Shown: positions 1 through 6,108 of the stretch, in pieces
How positions within the stretch are numbered: the first letter of the stretch is position 1
Layout of the letters: the number at the start of each line of letters is the position of its first letter
Assembly (NCBI GenBank): GCA_003170935.1
Contig: PMYA01000060.1
Location: 1 to 6,108 of the forward strand
Reading direction: 5' to 3'
Length of the DNA: 6,108 nt
Source: Methanobacteriota archaeon
GTDB lineage: Archaea > Halobacteriota > Bog-38 > Methanoflorentales > Methanoflorentaceae
Position numbers and translations under genes: made by a program
Notes under the pieces: generated by a model
Databases searched by the model: none
What the model was told of the DNA's origin: nothing
What the model saw: only the letters and a program-made list of their open reading frames with translations

Positions 1-248
1 CCCGAATTCTGACCACGTGCGATGTCTTTGCACTTGTTTCACTGCTGTTCTAGAATTCGCTCATAGAGGCAGACCGACAAGTCCGAGACTACTTTCCGCG
101 AAAAACCTTGTCGCTAGCCTTGCGGGGTGCGCGACGACACGTATAGAAACCATATTTAATCGGTGGAAGGGACAGTAGGAAAGCTCTCTGGTCTTGCAGA
201 GTCAAGCTTCAAAAGTTACCGGAAGATTCTTATGCAATAAATATTCGA
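1..248. other. Leading stretch with no recognisable gene
   Basis: I find no recognisable gene here on either strand. One plus frame is open from the left edge to a TAG at 176-178 (58 codons). Its translation is rich in Cys, Arg and Thr, has no motif I know, and could be chance or the tail of a decayed gene. The frames nearby are broken by stops every 15-30 codons. An AT-rich ATATTTAA at about 152-159 is TATA-like but lies about 90 bp before the first plausible start at 249, too far for a typical leader-poor archaeal promoter. GAATTC occurs at 4-9 and 53-58 without further symmetry. Confidence 0.5.
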
Positions 249-1429
249 ATGCAGCGATTAAGATTGATTTTACTTGTCTTCAACAGTCGCATTTGATATC
301 AAGCAAAAAAGAACGTTTTGAATTTCTCATGGCAACCGGATGAGGGCATTCAGCAAAAAGCATTTCAGACGTGTTGAATAGATTGAACCTCGAAACTTCC
401 TGATTCGGTTCGTCGTGACAACCGAGCGGCTCACTAAAGCCGGCAAATCGATCAGACTAAAAGCTGCACGTTCTTGTCAAACCTTGCGGGGATCAAATCA
501 TACCCGCACGGCGGGATTGAAATCAATTGAAACTTTGTGTCATAAGACGAAGATGAAGAAACCCGAAGCGCGTTGATCGCCGCGCTCTCCGGGCTGAGAA
601 CACTCTATCAAGCACTGCTGATGCAATGTGTAAAGGCGGGAGGACGTTGACTCCAGAAGGTTCTGCGAGCGTATATATCCTGATACCCTTTTCTGGCTCG
701 CGGACGGGTACGGCGTCTTGTTAGAGATCTACTCGAGCCACGCAAAAGCACATCATCATCACGTGGCATCTTGCGTCTTGCATTCTCTTTCTCGTCGCGC
801 TCTTTCCATTTTTGCTATCTTTGGAACCTATCTGATGAATACGCACCAGGATAATAATATTCTCTCAACATTGCTTCTGTCGATTGCATTATATACTGTT
901 AGACTCGTCGATCTTCGTATGGAAATTACAATAGGGAAGGGTACGGATGACTTCGTGAGGGTGGCGCTGCATCGCACGGGAAACTGCGGTTGTTGCATCT
1001 CTCATTGGTCACACGGGCGCCCTTATGAAATGGGCCGCCGATGAGTGTGCACGAATCACCGTCAAGGCACAGATGTAACGGTTACTAGACGGGTCGGTGA
1101 AGGCCCCCGGGCGCCTAAACGTGCGCAGCTTTCGTCTTCACGCATAAAGATGCTATGCCGATTAAGCTCTTAGAAGCCAAGGCGTGCCGTATTTCCGTGC
1201 TTGGTACTCCTGTAAGAGGAGTTCAATACGTCATAAAAGAAGGACAGACCGGCTTACTTCTCGCGAAAGGCAAAGCAGATGTATTGCTGAAGTTGTGATG
1301 AAATCGCTTGTTCTATCTGACGAGGAGCTTGCACGAATTGCTGCAAATGCAAAAGCACGGGTCGACGCACGGGTTTCCTTCCACCCTCCCGGCGAAAGAT
1401 TGAAAAGCCCCGCCTCAAACGCTCTGTAA
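249..1429 (+). pseudogene. Decayed family 4 (group 1) glycosyltransferase
   Basis: This is a remnant of a GT-B fold sugar transferase that would have added a sugar from a nucleotide donor to a lipid-linked glycan at the inner membrane face. The best evidence is the C-terminal domain. One frame at 1119-1282 reads as the donor-binding core, with MPIKLLEA, VLGTPVRGV, YVIKEGQTGLL and then a TGA at 1296. The tail continues in another frame at 1283-1426 with LSDEELARIAANAKARV and a TAA at 1427. In a third frame, 805-970 reads as the start of the second Rossmann domain, with IFAIFGTYL, an internal DLRMEITIGKGTDD, and a helix between them. An N-terminal beta strand is plausible from the ATG at 249 (MQRLRLILLVFNSRI, then TGA at 294). 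The span of about 1180 bp matches a usual GT4 of about 390 residues, and the EAxACx motif falls near residue 300 as expected. Besides frameshifts, conserved residues have changed (EAKACR where EAMACG is usual), so the enzyme would be dead. The N-terminal half, 297-800, is only loosely traceable. Confidence 0.75.
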
Positions 1430-1438
1430 ACTATTTTT

Positions 1439-1443
1439 GGGAG
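1439..1443 (+). promoter_or_regulatory. Shine-Dalgarno for the DUF2206-like gene
   Basis: GGGAG ends five bases before the ATG at 1449 and supports that start. It lies in the 19 bp gap after the stop of the decayed GT4 gene. The membrane protein was therefore probably translated from a message shared with GT4, and no separate promoter is evident in the gap. Confidence 0.6.
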
Positions 1444-1448
1444 ACTGA

Positions 1449-3668
1449 ATGAAGAGATCGAAGCAAGGAGAATGGCTGATTGCGGCGTTATGCTCGCTCC
1501 TACTCGTCGATGGTGTAATATTGCTTAATGTCCCATTCTTAAGGCCGCTGCTCGCTTTTTTTTACTTCTCAACTGTTCCGGGTTTTTTACTTTTAAGTGC
1601 GCTGAAACTGCCCCGACTTAATGCGTCGAAGCGATTCGTTTTGTCGGTAGGGCTTAGCATTACATTTCTGATTTTCTTGGGGCTATGCGTGAACTTTGTG
1701 GGCCCTGCTGTGGGCGTGACCACACCCCTGTCGACGCTCGCGCTCGTGGGGGGTTACAGTGTTTCCCTTGTAGCGCTCGTGCTCCTCGTCTACAGGTTGA
1801 ACGCGACAAATCTCGGCTTTAACCCAAAACGCTACGTACGTTTGCTGAAGTGTATCTGGAATGAACTCGTGCCCTTTGGGGTCGTCTCGCTCGCTTTTCC
1901 TATGTTGACAGTGATTGGGGTCAAGCTCATGAACACGGCAGACACGAATATCGTGATCCTCTTCGAGCTCGTGCTGGTGCCTGCGTACGTCATTTTTGTG
2001 TGGCGCTTCAAATCGCATATGTCGATGACGGCGTACGTCGCAGCTATATCGGCGATAGGTCTTGCGATGGTCATCGCACTGCCGCTGCGGGGACTCGTTA
2101 TGGGGGGGGATTTTCCCACGGAGTTTTTAGCCGTCCAGCAGATGGCAAGCGGCGGATATTTTACTCTCAGCCTCAGCAGTCCTTATTACTCCTCTCTAAC
2201 CACTACTTTTCTTACCACCGTATACCATTTCCTGCTTGGAACGAATACTCTCGCAACTTACCAGTTTGTGGGCCCAATTCTGTTATGCATTTTGCCCGTT
2301 ACGGTTTTTTTGATCGCAAAGCGCTATGTAACGAACTTCTCTGCCTTCCTGTGCGCGCTCCTGTTCGTGTTCCAACTGACGTTTTTACAAGCCAGTGTTA
2401 CCAGTCTGCGCTCGCGTATGGGTCTCTTGCTCTTCGCTTTAATCATTCTCGTCATGTTTGACAACGAAATACGCGGTCAAAAACGACGAGCCCTCTTTGT
2501 CACCTTTTTGGTATCTATGGTAGTATCATACTATACTTTCTCGTACCTCTTTGTGTTCCTCGGCCTATGCGTCGTGCTCATGTCGGCCATCTCTCATCGG
2601 AAGCGCTCTGCCTCAAAAAGATTCGAGCAAGAGTGGATCTTCGGGGTTTCTACGCTCGTCATGTTAGCTGCTATGGTGTTTCTCTGGTGGGGTATGTTGA
2701 CTCAGGGCAGCTTCAGCGACTTCACGCTAGTGCTCAGCAAATCGGTTACAAGCTTGTTGCAACTCGCCAGTATAGAGGCCCGCTCGCCTGCAGAACAAAG
2801 AATATACGGAATAGGCCTTCAAGGACCAGCCGACATATTGAATATCTTCACTTATTACGCGACCGCTGCGCTTGCCGCTGCGGGGGTCGCGTTTTCGGTC
2901 TTCAAACCCAAAGAGACGAAATTTGAAGATGAGTATCGTTTTTTAATGATAGGCTGCCTAATCCTTTGGATCCTCACAGTGGTAACGCCTACACTGAGTT
3001 ATGCCCTTAACAGCACACAAGTGCTCGTTTTCACGCTCATCATCTTGCTTCCGTGTATCCCCCTAGGGGCTTCAACAATCGTACGTGCCTTTTCTCTACT
3101 CAGCGCGGCCCTCAGGCGCATTGGGCCGACACCCCTCCGACGCCACGAAAAACCATTATTTTTTGGCACACTTAGTCGACGGATAGAGCCGGTTCAGGCA
3201 ATTATCGTAGTGTTATTGATTCTGACCATCGTGACTAACACGGGTCTCAATTATCAACTGTCTGGCCAGCCGGCGGCTGTTTTGCTGAACTCACGAGGGC
3301 AACAGTACGACACGTGGTACGTTCACACTCAGGAACTCGCATCTGCTGGTTGGCTGACGTCACACAACGGCGCAGACACTGTGGTATCCACTGACCAATA
3401 TTCGGTCTTTCGACTTGGCCTGGCAACAGCCTTGCTATATCCGACGCTACCGCCATCATACCTGTTGAGGCCGATTACAGATTCGCCTTCCAACGCCTCG
3501 GGTTACTACTATTCGCGCTATGAGAACGTAATAGATAACACTGCGATCGTGTCAAAACAACGGTTAACCGCTGCGTCCCAGCTGTACGTTCCTGTCGCCA
3601 ACACCAGTCTGCGTGCTGGTGATAAGATTTATTCGAACGCAGGCTCTGATGTCTATTTGTTGACCTGA
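1449..3668 (+). CDS. DUF2206-like polytopic membrane protein, possible GT-C type glycosyltransferase
   Basis: This is an intact 739-residue integral membrane protein. Hydrophobic segments lie at about residues 9-27, 30-52, 65-85, 94-115, 141-160, 166-185, 195-214, 272-290, 297-315, 325-338, 348-379, 397-416, 465-484, 498-515, 521-540 and 582-600. A mostly soluble tail from about 601 to 739 probably faces outside. The length, the PGFLLL segment near residue 44 and the overall layout resemble the archaeal DUF2206 membrane protein family, whose function I do not know to be established. An acidic motif, GGDFPTEF at 219-226, follows a membrane segment and precedes an Asn/Ser/Tyr-rich loop. That is the position where GT-C enzymes using lipid-phosphate donors carry a catalytic acidic pair, so D221 and E225 are candidate active-site residues (inference). 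The tail is rich in Tyr and Ser and ends in a KIYSNAGSDVY pattern. The gene sits 19 bp after a dead GT4 gene and converges on a dead flippase, and it is the only intact plus-strand gene. GGGAG precedes the start. Other possible roles are a glycan polymerase or an oligosaccharide ligase. Confidence 0.7.
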   Translation: MKRSKQGEWLIAALCSLLLVDGVILLNVPFLRPLLAFFYFSTVPGFLLLSALKLPRLNASKRFVLSVGLSITFLIFLGLCVNFVGPAVGVTTPLSTLALVGGYSVSLVALVLLVYRLNATNLGFNPKRYVRLLKCIWNELVPFGVVSLAFPMLTVIGVKLMNTADTNIVILFELVLVPAYVIFVWRFKSHMSMTAYVAAISAIGLAMVIALPLRGLVMGGDFPTEFLAVQQMASGGYFTLSLSSPYYSSLTTTFLTTVYHFLLGTNTLATYQFVGPILLCILPVTVFLIAKRYVTNFSAFLCALLFVFQLTFLQASVTSLRSRMGLLLFALIILVMFDNEIRGQKRRALFVTFLVSMVVSYYTFSYLFVFLGLCVVLMSAISHRKRSASKRFEQEWIFGVSTLVMLAAMVFLWWGMLTQGSFSDFTLVLSKSVTSLLQLASIEARSPAEQRIYGIGLQGPADILNIFTYYATAALAAAGVAFSVFKPKETKFEDEYRFLMIGCLILWILTVVTPTLSYALNSTQVLVFTLIILLPCIPLGASTIVRAFSLLSAALRRIGPTPLRRHEKPLFFGTLSRRIEPVQAIIVVLLILTIVTNTGLNYQLSGQPAAVLLNSRGQQYDTWYVHTQELASAGWLTSHNGADTVVSTDQYSVFRLGLATALLYPTLPPSYLLRPITDSPSNASGYYYSRYENVIDNTAIVSKQRLTAASQLYVPVANTSLRAGDKIYSNAGSDVYLLT

Positions 3669-3686
3669 AAAGAATAATCTTGATTG

Positions 3687-4500
3687 TTAGGATGGGTCTC
3701 TTTTGTATGTCGTAACGCTGTGCATTAATGGACAAAAGTGTTGTAATCGATGCACGATTATCACTGCACTGCAACGGTTTATATCTGGGTTATGAGCCTC
3801 ACGTTTATCAGCAGTGCCTTTTTGACACTCGTGAACGTATATGCGCTTGAGATTGTTCTCGCCCCACCAGTAAATCCCTTTTGGGACGAACAAGATGAGT
3901 AGATAAATAACAGCAGCAAGCACGCCCGACAAGAGCACGTTAACCGGTCCTACAGGATTCGAGAAGAACAGAATCAGACGATTACCAAAGATGCTAACAA
4001 GTTTTTCAGGATAAACGCACGATCAATTTCGTTCTTAAATAATTGTAAAGAATAGGTGCAGTTATGGCAAAGGCCAGCACGAAGGCGAGCAGCGTGGTCA
4101 GTGCCGGTCCCACATTCCTAAGAAGGCGATCAGCACAAGATTTAAACCGAAATTCAATGCTGCGCATATCACCCATATGACAGCAATGAATGCGGTCGTT
4201 TTCTGTAAGGTAACAGCGATGGCAACAACCTCGTACGCTCGTAAAAACCCTATGGCGACAAGCGGGGTAACCAAGTAGCCGTTTGCTGCGACGTGCGGCG
4301 TGATATTATTCTCAGTACAGACTTAGATAACGCTGGTAAAGTGAAAGTGCTCTGAAAATGATTCCGAGATAATACTTCCAAAAGTACCTTATGATCAGCC
4401 TAACTGTGTTTTCTTTATTCTCATCGCAGTGCTTTGTCACTAGCACGAATTCGTTGGACCGGAGCCTGCAAATTGCCATATGTCTCATAAAACGCTAAAA
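3687..4500 (-). pseudogene. Decayed polysaccharide flippase (Wzx, MATE/MVF superfamily), C-terminal half
   Basis: This is a remnant of a multi-pass transporter that flips lipid-linked glycans across the membrane. Reading the minus strand downward, five pieces in different frames join into one protein. About 4455-4315 contains KHCDENKENTVRLIIRYFWK followed by a membrane helix. 4313-4116 has HVAANGYLVTPLVAIGFLRA, then EVVAIAVTLQKT, then a helix with AALNFGLNLVLIAFLG. 4116-4021 gives NVGPALTTLLAFVLAF. 4018-3977 gives AFILKNLLASLVIV. 3977 to about 3815 gives NPVGPVNVLLSGVLAAVIY and a final KGIYWWGENNLKRI. The order of helices, the 'LNxxLN(L)xLI' and 'GPAL(T)T' patterns, and the last helix followed by a short charged tail match Wzx-type flippases. 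Frames change near 4314, 4116, 4020 and 3976, so at least four frameshifts fall in under 500 bp. A more upstream piece, FLAFYETYGNLQAPVQRI at about 4500-4445, fits the loop before the first piece. The N-terminal half is not recognised. The exact end is uncertain: the last frame runs on to a TAA at 3687-3689. The gene lies downstream of the intact GT2 on the same strand. Confidence 0.78.
3697..3704 (+). terminator. Possible T-rich archaeal terminator
   Basis: A short pyrimidine tract (TCTCTTTT) lies about 30 bp after the stop of the membrane protein gene, with no stable hairpin before it. Archaeal transcription often ends at such T-rich sites. The placement between converging genes fits, but the tract is short and the evidence is weak. 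Confidence 0.25.
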
Positions 4501-5066
4501 ACTTTGTGTGGGTTCGCGTGTATGGTGCTTTCGCGGATCTCCTGTAGGGTAATAACGATGAACAACTTCTGCTTGCACTTCGTCCGTCCGAAATTCGCTG
4601 ATACCTAGAGCACAGCAAAAAAGAGCTCTCACTGGAGAGACTGCAAAATCTTCTCGTAAAGGCAAAATCGCCCAACAGGCGACCTCGCCCCGTCGACGAG
4701 CAGAACTGCGGAAGAAGCGTGCCCCATCCGCTCGTTAGTGCTACCGCACTGACGGCACGGCTACCTCACTCGCGCTTCAAAAGTCGCAGCGCTGCAAAAA
4801 TCCAAAAATAGCCTAAACAAGTTTAAAAAGTGGAATTAGCCGTGACACGAGTTGCGAGAAGCTATGACTGCTAACGAGTTACAATATAGTAGTTGCATAA
4901 AATAGAGTATTAATCTTGCTTGATACCCAATGAGCCTGTCGCGGCACGAAACGAGAGCACTTACTTGAGATTTGTTCTAGATGGATTCTATCTCATCGGC
5001 ACATCTAGTTTCTTAGGAAAGAAAGTCGTATGAACGAATAGCGGGCTTGTCGAGAAATGGGCTAAA
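4501..5066. other. Degraded stretch between flippase remnant and GT2
   Basis: There is no intact gene here. If the flippase was of normal length (about 420-500 residues), its N-terminal half should fall here on the minus strand, directly after GT2, but no convincing run of membrane helices can be read. Short hydrophobic pieces occur on the minus strand at about 4800-4850 (IPLFKLV, then AIFGFFAALRLL after a stop). Separately, a plus frame from about 4500 to 4809 has only two internal stops and a protein-like middle (ELSLERLQNLLVKAKSPNR at about 4623-4680). The part from 4800 to 5000 is AT-rich with stops in all frames. A T-rich tract read on the minus strand at about 5026-5014, 40 bp past the GT2 stop, could end the GT2 message. 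Confidence 0.45.
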
Positions 5067-6089
5067 TTAGACCTTTTTTGAAAAAGACGCTTTTATGCCT
5101 CGCATCATCAATTTTGCCTTCTCTGGGTCCGTTACCAAATTTTTGAGGAACCTTTTTGCAAAATAGTATAACGAGAAAGCAATAAATGTAGGCATGTGGT
5201 AGAATTCCGCATTCTTTTTCATGAATAATATACCGCTCCGAACAACGTAAAAGGAAAGAACGGAAGCCCGATAACCGCCCCCCGTCGACATCGAACCTTT
5301 ATGCCATACAGAAGAGTTTGGATTAACCAATATTGAATACCCCTTCTTTTTTATCCTGTAGCACCAGTCGATGTCTTCTACGTACATGAAATAGTCGGGA
5401 TCAAGCAATCCAACTTTTCCCACTATCTCAGCGTTAAATAAAATGCTGGCTCCACTAACGAAGTCGACGTGAGTCTCTATATGGCTTCGTTTGCTGTTTC
5501 GTATGATGCGTGTGCGCTTACCAGTCCACATGTTGATCTTTCCGCCTAGCTCTTGAAGGCCACTCGGATCGTCATATGGATAGATTGCAGGACCTACAGC
5601 CCCAACCATCTCCTCAGATTGAGCAGTTTCAACTAATAAAGAGAGAAAATCGGGATGAACAACTGTATCATTATTCAAGAGCAGGGTATACGTCGGGCGC
5701 AGGTATTCAATGGCATACCGTATCCCGACGTTATTGCCCTCGGCGAACCCGAGATTTCTCTCATTTAGGATCAAAGTTAATTTTCTAGTTGAAGGAAGGT
5801 CATAGTCTGTTGTATTTACCTCGGAAGCGGCGTGCAATTCGCGGAGCGTGAATTCAGCGATCTGCATCGGCTTGTTTATTGCCGTATAGCAAAAAAAAGG
5901 GGATTTTACATTAATTTTCCCCTCGGCATAACCTTTAATTGTTGCAATTGACTGGCACTCACTGCCATTATCCACTACGATTATCTCATAATTTGAATAC
6001 GTTATCTGCAGCAACGATTCAAGACACTCAATTGTGTCGTGTTCCCCATTCCAGTTAAGGACGATTATTGCTACTTTCGGCTCATGCAT
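5067..6089 (-). CDS. Family 2 glycosyltransferase (NWNG type, rhamnosyltransferase-like)
   Basis: This is an intact 340-residue GT-A fold enzyme that transfers a sugar from a nucleotide donor to a growing surface glycan at the inner membrane face. The N-terminus carries VAIIVLNWNG (residues 6-15) and IIVVDNGS (36-43), which bind the nucleotide. NLGFAEGNNVGI lies at 112-123, and LLLNNDTVV at 136-144 supplies the metal-binding DxD-like motif (NND, 139-141). FVSGASILF is at 210-218, YVEDIDWCYR at 236-245 gives the likely catalytic acid/base pair, and W262-H263 completes the core. A hydrophobic segment at about 300-311 and a Lys-rich end may touch the membrane. Between VVDNGS and NLGF lie about 68 residues instead of the usual 20-30. 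This insert (about 58-102) contains SPFFCYTAINKP and resembles one I associate with archaeal members. The sugar specificity cannot be read; the resemblance to WbbL/RfbF-type rhamnosyltransferases is general. The ATG at 6089 begins right before the conserved strand and has an AGGTGA site just upstream. A flippase remnant follows on the same strand. Confidence 0.92.
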   Translation of the reverse strand: MHEPKVAIIVLNWNGEHDTIECLESLLQITYSNYEIIVVDNGSECQSIATIKGYAEGKINVKSPFFCYTAINKPMQIAEFTLRELHAASEVNTTDYDLPSTRKLTLILNERNLGFAEGNNVGIRYAIEYLRPTYTLLLNNDTVVHPDFLSLLVETAQSEEMVGAVGPAIYPYDDPSGLQELGGKINMWTGKRTRIIRNSKRSHIETHVDFVSGASILFNAEIVGKVGLLDPDYFMYVEDIDWCYRIKKKGYSILVNPNSSVWHKGSMSTGGGYRASVLSFYVVRSGILFMKKNAEFYHMPTFIAFSLYYFAKRFLKNLVTDPEKAKLMMRGIKASFSKKV

Positions 6090-6092
6090 GTT

Positions 6093-6098
6093 TCACCT
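6093..6098 (-). promoter_or_regulatory. Shine-Dalgarno for the GT2 gene
   Basis: Read on the minus strand, AGGTGA lies three bases before the ATG at 6089. It matches the archaeal 16S anti-Shine-Dalgarno (complement of GGAGGTGAT) and fixes this start over the later Met codons. The window ends 10 bp further upstream, so the promoter is not visible. Confidence 0.7.
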
Positions 6099-6108
6099 GG
6101 GCATATTG

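Noticed and set aside
118..491. Direct repeat CCTTGCGGGG at 118-127 and 482-491
   Set aside because: It is only 10 bp, the flanks do not match, and no element is bounded by it. A chance match is likely.
505..534. GGGATTGAAATCAATTGAAAC, similar to the 3' end of some archaeal CRISPR repeats
   Set aside because: It occurs once with no second copy or spacer periodicity, and it lies within the GT4 remnant.
718..1044. Open frame of 108 codons as a standalone small protein
   Set aside because: The frame is open upstream of the TTG start, and its middle matches the second domain of a GT4 enzyme, so it is a fragment of the pseudogene.
1184..1429. Open frame of 81 codons as a standalone gene
   Set aside because: The first third is out of frame with the GT4 core overlapping it. 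Only the last 48 codons belong to the GT4 tail after a frameshift.
1683..3774. Several open frames of 70-153 codons on both strands over the membrane protein gene
   Set aside because: They overlap an intact long coding frame, are rich in His, Arg, Ser and Cys, and show no family motifs, so they are shadows.
249..4500. Frame breaks as sequencing or assembly errors
   Set aside because: Two neighbouring genes totalling over 3.2 kb have no breaks, the breaks are confined to two genes, and conserved residues are also changed. Read data would still be the final test.
4421..4675. Minus-strand open frame of 84 codons
   Set aside because: Most of it is Ser/Arg-rich shadow sequence. Only the last 25 or so codons resemble a flippase loop.

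Overview
The window reads as a piece of an archaeal surface-glycan (exopolysaccharide, S-layer or lipid-linked oligosaccharide) locus. The evidence is a large polytopic membrane protein of the archaeal DUF2206 type, an NWNG-type family 2 glycosyltransferase with an insert I associate with archaeal (Methanosarcinales/ANME-like) relatives, a SEC/MATE-type polysaccharide flippase (Wzx) remnant, and an AGGTGA Shine-Dalgarno. Assignment to Halobacteriota methanogens or methanotrophs is inferred from protein style only. No rRNA, tRNA, transposase, integrase or CRISPR array is visible.

Layout: 1-248 holds nothing recognisable. 249-1429 (+) is a wrecked GT4-type glycosyltransferase gene. Its C-terminal domain can be followed across several reading frames, and its total span equals a normal GT4 gene. 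1449-3668 (+) is an intact 739-residue multi-pass membrane protein, 19 bp after the GT4 remnant. About 3.69-4.5 kb (-) is a wrecked Wzx-type flippase whose C-terminal half is readable as five pieces in shifting frames. 4.5-5.07 kb is degraded sequence with no secure identity, part of which may be the flippase's N-terminal half. 5067-6089 (-) is an intact GT2 glycosyltransferase with a good ribosome binding site.

The original arrangement appears to have been two convergent transcription units: GT4 then DUF2206 on the plus strand, and GT2 then wzx on the minus strand. Together they would build a glycan on a lipid carrier (GT2, GT4), flip it (Wzx), and process, transfer or extend it outside the membrane (DUF2206, possibly a GT-C enzyme). 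One gene of each unit is now dead and its partner is intact. Because 2.2 kb and 1.0 kb frames nearby are uninterrupted, the frameshifts look like real gene decay rather than poor sequence quality. I see no wholly new system. The notable content is two unannotated pseudogenes hidden between two live genes.
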